Shown: positions 32,252-40,725, counted from the first letter of the stretch. The stretch is 64,000 nucleotides of DNA from Clostridia bacterium (GCA_017399105.1 JAFQEJ010000057.1:62001-126000), one strand, 5' to 3'. The notes: generated by a model not told the origin, from the sequence alone. Numbers and translations: made by a program.

Positions 32252-35022
32252 CAGACAGATGGTATGATAAATCGATCGAATGGGTGATCGAGCATCTCAA
32301 CACCGATACGGCAAACGGACTCTCCCGCAAGGCTGCATCGGCAAGAGGCATGCGCTACGGCGACAATGTGATCTATCCCATCCCGAAAAAATCCTTCCAC
32401 ACCTATCTTGCTCATATCATCACCGATTTTACCTCCATCCTGCTCATTGCAAGTGCGGTGATTGCCGTGATTTTCGAGCAGGGAACCTCGGCTGCGGTGA
32501 TTGCGGCGACGCTGGTGATCAATTATATCATCGCCATCTTTACCTATGTGAAGGCACAGCGGGTGCTGGAGAATATGGGACATTTTGCGCTTCCCACCGC
32601 AAAGGTCATGCGCGACGGAAAGCTCTATATGGTCAAGCAGGAGCAGCTTGTGGCAGGGGATATTATTTATGTAGCCTCGGGCGATATCGTGCCTGCCGAT
32701 GTGCGTCTGCTTGAGGGGGAAGGACTGGCGGCGCTGGAAGTTAACCTCACGGGCATTCCCCGCTCTCAGGAGAAGGATGCCGCCTTCATCGATCACCGCA
32801 ATCTGCCGCCGTCGGGTCAGAAAAACATGCTCTTCGCCTCCACCATCCTCACCTCAGGCTCGGGAAAAGCGGTGGTATGCGAGGTGGGCGAGGATACGCT
32901 GGTCTGCAAAATGGGTAAGAACAAGCCCATTGTCTCCCACGAAAAGCTGGGCATTCTGAAGTCGCTGGGGCGCTACTGCGGCATCTGGAGTCTCTGCATG
33001 ATCGCGCTGATCTTCCTCTTCACCGTGATCTGTCTCTTTACAAACACCCTCGGTCAGGGCGTGTTCCATACCTTTATGACAGGCCTTTCGCTTGCGGTTG
33101 CCTCCATGTCCGAGCTTTACACCGCCTTCGGCTATATTATCATTGCCTGCGGTATCTTCAATGCGGTGCATCAGTATAAGGATATCAACTCGGGTGCGCT
33201 GATCAAAAACTCCGCCAAGCTGGAGAAGCTGAAGGATGTCACCTGCCTGATCGTGCCCAAGGACGGCACCTTTACGGTTAAGGATCTGAAGATCGACCGC
33301 ATTTACCGTGACGGGGAATGGTTTACCTCGGGCGATAAGCGGTTTGCCGAACGCTGTGCCGATGTGATCCGCTACGGGGTGATTTCCACCGGCATTTACG
33401 GAGCCGCGCGCCTTGTGGCGAACAACGACAGCAGAAACAACATCTATTCCCCCGAAGAGGATGCGCTGATCATGCTGGCGGAAAAGCATCACATGTACAA
33501 TGTCACCCTCGAGCGGGACAATCCGGTGGTGGAGCATATCTCCATGGGAGAGGAAAGCCGTCTGCATACCACGCTCTTCCGGTCGGGTGCCGATCATATG
33601 CTTGCCCTGCGCGGTGAGCCGGGGGAGGTACTTTCACGCTGTACAACCTATACCCACAACGGTGCGATTTATAAGCTGACCACCGAAAAGATGAACGAAA
33701 TGCTGGTCTCGGCTTCGATGGTTACCAAGCAGGCATACCGCATCGTGGCGGTGGCTACACGGATCTCCCGGTACAATTCGCTGACCCGTCTGGGAGCTGC
33801 ACAGAATGAGCTGAACTTCGAGGGCTTTCTCGCCATCCGTGAGCCGATTCTGCCCGGAGCCGCGAAAAATGTCGCCATGTGCCGTGCCGCAGGGGTGAAG
33901 GTGATCATGCTTTGCGATGATGTGAGTCTCAACAATCGCTATCTTGCCGAGGCGGTCGGTGTGATCAGGAACGAGAGTGAGCGCATTGATGCGGCTGCAC
34001 TGGCTGATATGAAAATCGGTCTCTTCCGTGCAAATCTCGATCTGTACCGTCTTTATGAGGGAATCAACACCACGCAGAAGCGTCTTCTTGTGAAATATCT
34101 GCGCGAAAGCGGCGAGAAGGTTGCTTTCCTCGGTCACGAGCTGGACGAATTGATTCTGCTGAAGGAGAGCGATGTGAGCTTCTCTCAGAGCATTACCATA
34201 TCCGAGAAGGCGGGCAGGACGGGAGTGGATCTCACCAGCCGCCGTATTCCTGTTTACACGAAAAATTCCAAGGAGAGTGCCAAGAACGGCTGTGAGGCGC
34301 TTAAGTTTGAGTCGGACATCATCATTTCCGAGGCTGATAAGAGCGGCAGCGGCGGCTTCAATGCCATCATCCGTGCACTGGGCGTATCGAAGGTGATCTA
34401 TCTCAACCTCTTCCGCATGCTGAAGTATCTTGTCACCTCCCAGTTTGCACGTCTTTTCGCCGTCTTTATCTGTGCCGCGGCAGGCTTCCCCGGGCTGACT
34501 CCGACTCAGATTCTTGTCTGCGGTCTTGTGATGGACATGCTCTCGGTGATGGTGATTTCCTTTGAAAAGCCGGCACGGGATTTTATGCTTTATAAAGTCG
34601 ATACCGAAAAGCGTCTCAGGCAGCCGCTGCCCTACATTCTTCAGTCGGTGATTTTCGGTCTCTTCTGGGCGGTGCTGATGACCTCTCCCTCGCTGGTTTC
34701 CATGATGTGGGAGCTGAATATTCCCGATGCTCAGCTGAGCACCACCGCCTTCATCGGATTCCTGTTGTCTCAGTTTGCCGTGATGACCGAGATCAAAAAG
34801 GAAAAGAGCATCTTTGTGGCGAACATCAAGATATCGGGCGTCTACATGCTTACCTTTGCGGCGCTGGTATGCTTCATTGCTGCCTGCTTCCTCATTCCCG
34901 CATTCGGTGCGCTCTTCTCTGTTACCGCACTCGATCTGTTCGGCATCTTCGCGGCTGTGCTTCCTTCGATTCTGATGATCATGCTCTTTGAGCTGTACAA
35001 AGTTATCAATAAAAATCTGTAA
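32248..35022 (+). CDS. P-type ATPase homologue lacking all catalytic motifs (pseudo-ATPase)
   Basis: The 924-residue product has the full layout of a calcium-type P-type ATPase: N-terminal domain (residues 1-50), membrane helices near 55-100 and 245-310, an actuator domain at about 110-235 (GDIVPAD is kept), a phosphorylation/nucleotide part at 320-690, and a C-terminal helix bundle. The catalytic signatures are replaced. The phosphorylation loop normally DKTGT reads PKDGT (P337 for the aspartate). TGES reads TGIP (168-171), PEGL in helix 4 reads MSEL, TGD reads CDD (556-558), and GDGxND reads GHELDE (629-634). It therefore should not pump ions. The intact frame of this length suggests it is maintained as a structural or sensory protein. 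It overlaps clpE and tetR by a few bases. Confidence 0.85.
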   Translation: MTDRWYDKSIEWVIEHLNTDTANGLSRKAASARGMRYGDNVIYPIPKKSFHTYLAHIITDFTSILLIASAVIAVIFEQGTSAAVIAATLVINYIIAIFTYVKAQRVLENMGHFALPTAKVMRDGKLYMVKQEQLVAGDIIYVASGDIVPADVRLLEGEGLAALEVNLTGIPRSQEKDAAFIDHRNLPPSGQKNMLFASTILTSGSGKAVVCEVGEDTLVCKMGKNKPIVSHEKLGILKSLGRYCGIWSLCMIALIFLFTVICLFTNTLGQGVFHTFMTGLSLAVASMSELYTAFGYIIIACGIFNAVHQYKDINSGALIKNSAKLEKLKDVTCLIVPKDGTFTVKDLKIDRIYRDGEWFTSGDKRFAERCADVIRYGVISTGIYGAARLVANNDSRNNIYSPEEDALIMLAEKHHMYNVTLERDNPVVEHISMGEESRLHTTLFRSGADHMLALRGEPGEVLSRCTTYTHNGAIYKLTTEKMNEMLVSASMVTKQAYRIVAVATRISRYNSLTRLGAAQNELNFEGFLAIREPILPGAAKNVAMCRAAGVKVIMLCDDVSLNNRYLAEAVGVIRNESERIDAAALADMKIGLFRANLDLYRLYEGINTTQKRLLVKYLRESGEKVAFLGHELDELILLKESDVSFSQSITISEKAGRTGVDLTSRRIPVYTKNSKESAKNGCEALKFESDIIISEADKSGSGGFNAIIRALGVSKVIYLNLFRMLKYLVTSQFARLFAVFICAAAGFPGLTPTQILVCGLVMDMLSVMVISFEKPARDFMLYKVDTEKRLRQPLPYILQSVIFGLFWAVLMTSPSLVSMMWELNIPDAQLSTTAFIGFLLSQFAVMTEIKKEKSIFVANIKISGVYMLTFAALVCFIAACFLIPAFGALFSVTALDLFGIFAAVLPSILMIMLFELYKVINKNL

Positions 35023-35540
35023 TGAATGAAACCAAGCATAGAATTATCTGCGCGTGGAGCGCTCTGCTTGCCGAGCTGCCGATGGAGAAGATTCACCTCG
35101 ATGATATTCTCGGTATTGCCGAGGTGAGCCGCGATACCTTTTATTATTACTTTGACGGCGTTTCAGGTATGCCTGTCGATATTCTTGAAGAGGAAGCGGA
35201 TGAAATTCTCGACAAGCTGGACTTAGCCGAGGACGGTGAGGGGGCACTTTATGAGCTGCTTTCTTTCCTGAGGAATCGACGCATGATGCTGATGCGTCTT
35301 TATGCATCGGAATATCAGCCTTATGTGACCGAGTTTGCCGATGCGGTGTCCATGAAGCTGGCGCGCATTCTTCTGTCGGGAAAAGGAGAGAGGACTGCCT
35401 ACAAGGGCTTCGCCTGTGGAATGCTTGCCGACGGCATATCGGGGTGCATCAGGCGTTATATGGCAAATGAGGGTGAGACAGTTCTGATGAGCGACGGCTT
35501 TACCGAAATGCTGCTGCATTATGCCGAACATATAGTATGA
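35022..35540 (+). CDS. TetR/AcrR-family regulator
   Basis: The 172-residue product has an N-terminal helix-turn-helix (residues about 10-50; LDDILGIAEVSRDTFYYYF is the recognition region) and a C-terminal helical ligand domain of a TetR-type protein. Its start overlaps the stop of the pseudo-ATPase gene by 1 nt, so the two are translationally coupled and presumably act together. Targets are unknown; the operon's own promoter is an obvious possibility. A strong terminator follows. Confidence 0.8.
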   Translation: MNETKHRIICAWSALLAELPMEKIHLDDILGIAEVSRDTFYYYFDGVSGMPVDILEEEADEILDKLDLAEDGEGALYELLSFLRNRRMMLMRLYASEYQPYVTEFADAVSMKLARILLSGKGERTAYKGFACGMLADGISGCIRRYMANEGETVLMSDGFTEMLLHYAEHIV

Positions 35541-35543
35541 AAC

Positions 35544-35580
35544 AAAAAAAGCAGAAAGCGTAAAACTTTCTGCTTTTTTC
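35544..35580. terminator. Bidirectional terminator between the tetR and mrp genes
   Basis: A stem of about 14 bp (AAAAAAGCAGAAAG / CTTTCTGCTTTTTT) with T-runs on both strands separates the convergent genes. Confidence 0.88.
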
Positions 35581-35593
35581 TTCATAATGCGGT

Positions 35594-36442
35594 TTATTTT
35601 TCCAGCTTCTTCTCGATGGCATCGAGGGCGCTGTCCAGATAGTCAAGCTCCATCAGCTCGAGCATACCCTTGTCGCAGAGAGATGCGATCTTGGGATCCA
35701 GCGGAATGCGGGCGAGCAGGTCAAGACCGAACTCATCGGCAGCTTCCTTGGTGTGGCTCTCGCCGAAGATGCTGATTTCCTTGCCGCAGTCGGGACACTT
35801 GATATAGCTCATATTTTCGACGATGCCGAGGACGGGAATATTCATCATCTTAGCCATGTTGACCGCCTTTGCTACAATCATGGATACCAGCTCCTGAGGG
35901 CTTGTCACGATGATGATGCCGTCAAGAGGAAGCGACTGGAATACAGTCAGCGGAACATCGCCTGTTCCGGGAGGCATATCCACATACATAAAGTCCACAT
36001 CGCCCCAGACAACATCGGTCCAGAACTGCTTGACAGTGCCTGCGATAACAGGACCGCGCCAAACAACGGGCATCTTTTCGTCATTGAGCAGAAGGTTGAC
36101 GCTCATGACCTCAATGCCGGTCTTGGTCTGAAGGGGGAACATGCCGTCATCACAGCCGGTAACCTCGCCCTTGAGATTGAAAATCTTGGGGATGGAGGGA
36201 CCTGTGACATCTGCATCGAGGATTGCGGTTTTATTGCCTCTTCTCTGAGAAAGAACAGAGAGCATGGAGGTTACCAGCGATTTGCCGACGCCGCCCTTAC
36301 CGCTGACGATACCGATAACATGCTTGACCTCGCTGAGTCTGTTGGCAGGCTCGAGCAGGCTTTCTTTGTTTTTGGAGGGACAGTTTGCTCCGCAGGTGGA
36401 GCAGTCATGTGTACAGCCCTCAACAGTTTCGTTTTCTGCCAT
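35594..36442 (-). CDS. mrp: Mrp/NBP35-type Fe-S cluster carrier ATPase
   Basis: Mrp proteins carry iron-sulfur clusters to apoproteins. The 282-residue product has an N-terminal cysteine cluster (CTHDCSTCGANC) as in NBP35-like members, a deviant Walker A GKGGVGKS near residue 46, switch DADVTGPSIP, YVDMPPGTGDVPLT near residue 150, and the C-terminal CPDCGKE cluster-binding cysteines. The start is the ATG at 36440-36442, 7 nt after AGGTGAT. It lies next to the hydrogenase operons, whose products need several Fe-S clusters, and is divergently transcribed from them. Confidence 0.93.
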   Translation of the reverse strand: MAENETVEGCTHDCSTCGANCPSKNKESLLEPANRLSEVKHVIGIVSGKGGVGKSLVTSMLSVLSQRRGNKTAILDADVTGPSIPKIFNLKGEVTGCDDGMFPLQTKTGIEVMSVNLLLNDEKMPVVWRGPVIAGTVKQFWTDVVWGDVDFMYVDMPPGTGDVPLTVFQSLPLDGIIIVTSPQELVSMIVAKAVNMAKMMNIPVLGIVENMSYIKCPDCGKEISIFGESHTKEAADEFGLDLLARIPLDPKIASLCDKGMLELMELDYLDSALDAIEKKLEK

Positions 36443-36491
36443 TATAATCACCTCGTAGGAATTTTTACGGTATGAAAGTCATAACGATATT

Positions 36492-36520
36492 ATTATATAT
36501 CATTTCATCCGGAATATCAA
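36492..36520 (-). promoter_or_regulatory. Promoter of mrp
   Basis: On the minus strand, TTGATA (36515-36520), a 17-bp spacer and TATAAT (36492-36497). Confidence 0.75.
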
Positions 36521-36593
36521 GCGTTTGGGAGATTTATTTACAATAAAAAAACGACATGCCATCGGAAGGATAATGTTGAAATATCACACAAAA

Positions 36594-36614
36594 TTTCACA
36601 TATGAATGTGTAAA
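36594..36614. promoter_or_regulatory. Inverted repeat in the mrp / hydrogenase divergent region
   Basis: CACAT ATGA ATGTG flanked by TTT and AAA, in a very AT-rich 160-bp stretch that also contains TTCACA and TGTAAA near 36644-36668. It could bind a redox regulator but does not match the Rex consensus orientation. Nothing else is seen in this intergenic region besides the two promoters. Confidence 0.3.
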
Positions 36615-36678
36615 AGATCACAAAATCTCTCATAAATGCGTTTATTCACAAAAAATTATTTTGTAAAATCTGAAAAAA

Positions 36679-36710
36679 CTATAGCATTTTAGTTCGCGAT
36701 ATTGTATAAT
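36679..36710 (+). promoter_or_regulatory. Promoter of the sensory-hydrogenase operon
   Basis: TATAAT at 36705-36710, preceded at exactly 20 bp by CTATAG (36679-36684) and a GAAAAAA stretch. The -35 proper (TAGCAT at 17-bp spacing) is poor, but CTAT plus the A-rich block is repeated at the promoters at 40117 and 46816. Confidence 0.65.
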
Positions 36711-36785
36711 GGAAATGATAGATAAAAAAACATGCGGTGGCTGTGAAAAACTGCCGCAAATTCTTGTAAAGGGTAGGTTATCTGT

Positions 36786-37139
36786 ATGACAATCAGAGAA
36801 ATCTGCGATCTTCTCGGTGCCAAGGTTCTCTGCGGCGAAGACAAGCTTGAAAATGAGGTTCATTCTGCCTGCGGCTGTGATATGATGAGCGACGTTCTGG
36901 CCTATGTAAAGGATCAGGCTGTGCTGCTGACCGGTCTTGTCAATCCCCAGGTTGTCCGCACCGCGGTTATGATGGATATGAGATGTATCGTCTTTGTACG
37001 CGGCAAAATGCCAAACGAAGATATTCTGGAGCTGGCATGTGAAGCCGGTATTGCCGTGCTCTCCACAGATGAGCGTCTGTATGTTGCCTGCGGTAAGCTT
37101 TACTGCAGCGGACTTCGCGGAGGAGGTGTGGCAGAATGA
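36786..37139 (+). CDS. DRTGG-domain protein 1
   Basis: The 117-residue product is a single DRTGG-type domain (TIREICDLLGAKVLCG at the start, then CGCDMMSDVLAYV and RTAVMMDMRCIVFVRG), a small alpha/beta fold found in regulators and associated with CBS domains. It is the first gene of the sensory-hydrogenase operon, and its stop overlaps the next start. A second copy follows the hydrogenase gene (38952-39284). Such pairs are known next to sensory [FeFe]-hydrogenases; the molecular role is not known. Confidence 0.85.
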   Translation: MTIREICDLLGAKVLCGEDKLENEVHSACGCDMMSDVLAYVKDQAVLLTGLVNPQVVRTAVMMDMRCIVFVRGKMPNEDILELACEAGIAVLSTDERLYVACGKLYCSGLRGGGVAE

Positions 37140-37558
37140 CCGAGGGAATCCGTTTTCATTATGATGTAGACGGTGATAATTTCACATCGGCGGGCGAGGC
37201 TTCGGTGAATGTTAAAAAGAAGCTGCGTCAGATGGGCTTTGATCCCGATGTGATTCGCCGCGTTTCGATTGCCATGTATGAGGGAGAGATCAATATGGTC
37301 ATCCATGCCGACGGCGGTGAGGCTGATGTTGAGGTGCTCTCCGATAAGATTATCATTACGCTGGCAGACAAGGGGCCCGGTATTCCCGATATTGAGCAGG
37401 CGATGCAGGAGGGCTTCTCCACTGCGCCCGACAATATCCGCTCGCTGGGCTTTGGCGCCGGTATGGGTCTGCCCAATATGAAGCGCTATACCGACAGCCT
37501 CGAGATCGAGTCGGAGGTCGGCGTCGGTACCACCGTGCGCATGACGGTAAACGTATAA
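37136..37558 (+). CDS. Anti-sigma-factor-like ATP-binding protein (HATPase_c)
   Basis: The 140-residue product is a stand-alone GHKL ATPase domain like RsbW/SpoIIAB kinases: N-box EGEINMVIHA near residue 50, G1 box DKGPGIPD near 82, and G2 box GFGAGMGLPNMKRY near 108. It lacks a histidine-kinase dimer domain. In this operon it probably forms the signalling output of the sensory hydrogenase, either as a serine kinase or as a binding partner. The start overlaps the DRTGG gene by 4 nt. Confidence 0.88.
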   Translation: MTEGIRFHYDVDGDNFTSAGEASVNVKKKLRQMGFDPDVIRRVSIAMYEGEINMVIHADGGEADVEVLSDKIIITLADKGPGIPDIEQAMQEGFSTAPDNIRSLGFGAGMGLPNMKRYTDSLEIESEVGVGTTVRMTVNV

Positions 37559-37628
37559 CAGAACGGATGCCGTCCTAAATATTACCGCCCTGTTTCTATG
37601 TTCCGGAGCGGTCAACAGGAGGTGCGAC

Positions 37629-38948
37629 ATGCAATCTAACATACATTCGGTATCGCTTGAGGTCGATAAGTGCAAAGGCTGTACTCATTGTCTCAAGCGA
37701 TGCCCCACCGAAGCGATAAGAATCCGCGACGGACACGCAGTGATCATTACCGAACGCTGCATCGACTGCGGAGAATGTATCAGACTCTGCCCCTATAAGG
37801 CGAAGAAAGCCACCTACGATAAGCTGGAGCAGTTTGATCACTTTAAATATAAAATCGCCATTCCCGCACCGGCACTATACGGTCAGTTCGTCAATCTCGA
37901 TGATATTGACTATGTGCTCACCGGTCTTCTTCACTGCGGCTTTGACGATGTATTCGAGGTGTCGCGTGCTGCCGAACTGGTTTCGGACTACACCCGCTAC
38001 TACCTCCACGATCCGCATATTCAGAAGCCTGTGATCAGCTCGGCATGCCCGGTTATCATCCGTCTGATCGCGGCGCGCTTCCCCTATCTGCTGGACAATC
38101 TTCTTCCCATGCTGCCGCCGGTTGAGCTGGCTGCCCGCATTGCCAAGAAGGAGGCGAAGGAGAAGCATCCCGAGCTGAAGGATGAGGACATCTGTGCCAT
38201 CTTCATTTCACCCTGTCCCGCCAAGGTCAGCTATGTGAAGAGCCCCATCGGTGTTGAGAAGAGTGCCATCGACGGTGCGCTCTCCATGTCGGATATATAC
38301 TTCAAGCTGGTTTCGGCGATGAAGAAGATCAAGAATCCCGAATCGCTCTCCAAGTCGGGCGTGATCGGAGTCAGCTGGGCAGGGGCAGGCGGTGAATCCT
38401 CTGCGCTTTTCAACGATAAATATCTGGCTGCCGACGGCATCGAGAACTGCATCGAGGTGCTTGATCAGATTGAGAACGACAACTTCTCGGATCTGGAGTT
38501 CATCGAGCTGAATGCCTGCCACGGCGGCTGTGTGGGCGGTGCGCTCACTGTGGAAAATGCATACATAGCAAAGGCGAGACTTCAGAGCCTGCGCCGTTAT
38601 CTGCCGGTCTCTCAGAACCGTGTTCCCCCTCCTGAAAAGGATGGCAGGGAGGGCGTTCCCGAGGAATTTTTCTGGAGCAGTGCGCCCGAATACAGACCGG
38701 TCACCATGCTTGCCGGCGACAAGAGTGCTGCTATGAAGAAAATGATGGATATCGAGCGTCTGACCGAGATGCTCTCTCATCTGGACTGCGGCTCCTGCGG
38801 TGCTCCCACATGCCGTGCTCTTGCCGAGGATATTGTCAACGGTGAGGCATCCGAGAGCGACTGCATTATCAAGATGCGCCAGCAGATTCACGATCTCTAT
38901 GCCGAGCATAAGACGCCCGAATCGGATGACGCCGGACAGGAGGGATGA
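37629..38948 (+). CDS. hydS: Sensory-type [FeFe]-hydrogenase (HydS-like)
   Basis: The 439-residue product has two N-terminal [4Fe-4S] motifs (CKGCTHCLKRCP and CIDCGECIRLCP), an H-cluster domain (residues about 75-320) and a C-terminal CGSCGAPTC Fe-S domain. H-cluster motifs are altered as in sensory enzymes: L1 reads SSACP, so the proton-relay cysteine is alanine while the cluster ligand remains; L2 reads SPCPAK; L3 reads NACHGGCVGGA. Cysteine-to-alanine at L1 is the published hallmark of HydS proteins such as that of Thermotoga maritima. It likely senses hydrogen or redox state rather than producing hydrogen. GGAGGTG precedes the ATG. Confidence 0.88.
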   Translation: MQSNIHSVSLEVDKCKGCTHCLKRCPTEAIRIRDGHAVIITERCIDCGECIRLCPYKAKKATYDKLEQFDHFKYKIAIPAPALYGQFVNLDDIDYVLTGLLHCGFDDVFEVSRAAELVSDYTRYYLHDPHIQKPVISSACPVIIRLIAARFPYLLDNLLPMLPPVELAARIAKKEAKEKHPELKDEDICAIFISPCPAKVSYVKSPIGVEKSAIDGALSMSDIYFKLVSAMKKIKNPESLSKSGVIGVSWAGAGGESSALFNDKYLAADGIENCIEVLDQIENDNFSDLEFIELNACHGGCVGGALTVENAYIAKARLQSLRRYLPVSQNRVPPPEKDGREGVPEEFFWSSAPEYRPVTMLAGDKSAAMKKMMDIERLTEMLSHLDCGSCGAPTCRALAEDIVNGEASESDCIIKMRQQIHDLYAEHKTPESDDAGQEG

Positions 38949-38951
38949 CCA

Positions 38952-39284
38952 ATGACTGTAAAAGAATTAACCGAAGCACTCAGCCTTGAGGTGCTGACTA
39001 TGCCAGAACCCGATCGAGAGATTACCGGCGGATATGCGGGTGACCTTTTGAGCTGGGTCATGGGCAGAGCCCGGAGCGGTGACGCATGGGTAACCATCAT
39101 GACCAATATGAATGTGGTCGCTGTGGCATCGCTTGCCGATACAGCCTGCGTGGTTATTGCCGAAGCTGCCGAGATTGATGCGGGAATTGTTGAGCGTGCC
39201 GAGAGTCAGGGAATCAATCTGCTGCGAAGTGCAGATCCCATTTTCGCTGCCTGCAGCAGGATCGCGGCTGCCTGCGGTCTGTGA
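38952..39284 (+). CDS. DRTGG-domain protein 2
   Basis: The 110-residue product is a second single DRTGG domain (TVKELTEALSLEVL, ITGGYAGDLLSWVMG, then ADTACVVIAEAAEID). It differs enough from the copy at 36786 to be an old paralogue. It starts 3 nt after the sensory hydrogenase stop and ends 4 nt before the PHP gene, so these genes are tightly linked. It is possibly a nucleotide-binding partner of the hydrogenase sensor. Confidence 0.85.
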   Translation: MTVKELTEALSLEVLTMPEPDREITGGYAGDLLSWVMGRARSGDAWVTIMTNMNVVAVASLADTACVVIAEAAEIDAGIVERAESQGINLLRSADPIFAACSRIAAACGL

Positions 39285-39288
39285 TATC

Positions 39289-40029
39289 ATGAGCCGCTAT
39301 TTCTACGATCTGCACATTCATTCCTGTGCCTCTCCCTGCGCTGACAATGACATGACTCCCAATAACATTGCCGGCATGGCGGCGCTCAACGGACTGGGCA
39401 TTGCTGCCATCACCGATCACAATACCTGCGGTAACTGCAAAGCTTTTTTTGCAGCCTGCAAGCGGTATGGCGTGGTTCCCATTGCCGGTATGGAGCTGTC
39501 CACATCTGAGGATGTTCATGCGGTATGTCTCTTTCCCGAGCTTGAAGCGGCACTGGATTTCGGTGAGCTTGTGAAAACAAAGCTGCCTAAAATCGCCAAC
39601 CGTCCCGAGATTTTCGGGGATCAGCATTATCTGGATGAGGATGACGAGATCATTGGGGAGGAAGAGCTGCTGCTTATCAATGCCACCGCGCTCTCGCTGG
39701 ACGAGGCTGCCGATGAGGTGCGCTCCCGCGGCGGTGTAATTTATCCGGCGCATATCGACAGGGAAGCGAACGGCATTATTACCATGCTGGGTGCGATTCC
39801 GCCCGAGCCGGGCTTTGCCTGTGCGGAGCTTGCCGATATGGATTCGCTTGAAAACCATCGGCATTATCTGGAGGCGGTGAATATCGGCTGTGTGCTCTGC
39901 AATTCGGATGCACACTATCTCTGGGATATCAACGGAAACGAGCACAGTGTGGAGATCGATGACGAGCCTTACAGCTCCGCTCTGGTCCGTGCACGTTTCA
40001 TTGAGGCTGTAGCAAAGGGTAAATTGTGA
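39289..40029 (+). CDS. PHP-domain phosphoesterase-like protein
   Basis: The 246-residue product carries PHP metal-binding motifs: DLHIHSCASPC at residue 7, AITDHNTC near 41, a GMELST glutamate near 67, PAHID near 150, and NSDAH near 205. PHP proteins hydrolyse phosphate esters, so this could remove a phosphate placed by the kinase-like gene in the same operon. The start is the ATG at 39289; the open frame extends far upstream but overlaps the DRTGG gene. It is the last gene before the second hydrogenase promoter. Confidence 0.87.
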   Translation: MSRYFYDLHIHSCASPCADNDMTPNNIAGMAALNGLGIAAITDHNTCGNCKAFFAACKRYGVVPIAGMELSTSEDVHAVCLFPELEAALDFGELVKTKLPKIANRPEIFGDQHYLDEDDEIIGEEELLLINATALSLDEAADEVRSRGGVIYPAHIDREANGIITMLGAIPPEPGFACAELADMDSLENHRHYLEAVNIGCVLCNSDAHYLWDINGNEHSVEIDDEPYSSALVRARFIEAVAKGKL

Positions 40030-40097
40030 TGGATTTACATTTAATTGCAAATAATCACATTTATTGTAAAAATATTACTTTGGAAAAATGAAAAAAA

Positions 40098-40148
40098 TAT
40101 AGAAATTTACGAAAAGCTATAGAAATTTCGTATGGAATGTAGTATAAT
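40098..40148 (+). promoter_or_regulatory. Promoter of the trimeric hydrogenase operon with a direct repeat
   Basis: TATAAT at 40143-40148; CTATAG at 40117-40122, 20 bp upstream, preceded by GAAAAG, as at 36679 and 46816. TATAGAAATTT occurs twice, at 40098 and 40118, exactly two helical turns apart, and the second copy overlaps the -35 region. A regulator binding this direct repeat would control the operon. Confidence 0.6.
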
Positions 40149-40203
40149 ATACAGGATATATTACATCAACAATCTGTAAATATATACGGGAGGTTTTCCA
40201 ACA

Positions 40204-40698
40204 ATGAAAAAGAAGTTGACCACGGTTATGTTCCGCGGTACAAGAGCGCAGGAAGAGCAGCTTGATGCTGTAATCGCCGAGCTCCGCGACACACAGGGCG
40301 CTATGATGCCCATTATGCAGAAGGCCCAGGATATCTACGGCTATCTTCCCATTGAGGTTCAGAAGATGATCGCAGTGAAGATGGGTGTTCCGCTGGAAGA
40401 GGTCTACGGTATCGCTTCCTTCTATTCCCAGTTCCGTCTCAACCCCACAGGTGAGGTTTCGATCGCAGTATGTCTCGGTACCGCCTGCTACGTTAAGGGC
40501 TCGGGCGACATCACCGACCGCATCAAGATCAAGCTCGGCATCGAGCCCGGCAGCACTTCCCCCGACGGAAAGTTCTCGCTTGAGTGCACACGCTGCATCG
40601 GCGCCTGCGGTCTGGCACCTGTTCTGACCATCAACAACGATGTATACGGCAGACTTTCCACCGGCGACGTTGACGGCATCCTCGCAAAGTATATGTAA
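40204..40698 (+). CDS. hydC: NuoE-like [2Fe-2S] subunit of trimeric hydrogenase
   Basis: The 164-residue product is a thioredoxin-like ferredoxin of the NuoE/HydC type. The four cluster cysteines are in CLGTAC near residue 97 and CTRCIGAC near residue 135. The N-terminal helical part (MMPIMQKAQDIYGYLPIEV) is typical. It passes electrons between NADH and the catalytic subunits in electron-bifurcating hydrogenases. It is the first gene of its operon, with GGGAGG ahead of the ATG. Confidence 0.93.
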   Translation: MKKKLTTVMFRGTRAQEEQLDAVIAELRDTQGAMMPIMQKAQDIYGYLPIEVQKMIAVKMGVPLEEVYGIASFYSQFRLNPTGEVSIAVCLGTACYVKGSGDITDRIKIKLGIEPGSTSPDGKFSLECTRCIGACGLAPVLTINNDVYGRLSTGDVDGILAKYM

Positions 40699-40725
40699 TG
40701 TTCCGCGGTATAACGGGTAAGCATC

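Noticed and set aside
36641..36668. Rex operator upstream of the sensory hydrogenase operon
   Set aside because: TTCACA and TGTAAA are present, but in the opposite orientation and spacing to the Rex consensus (TTGTGA-N-TCACAA).
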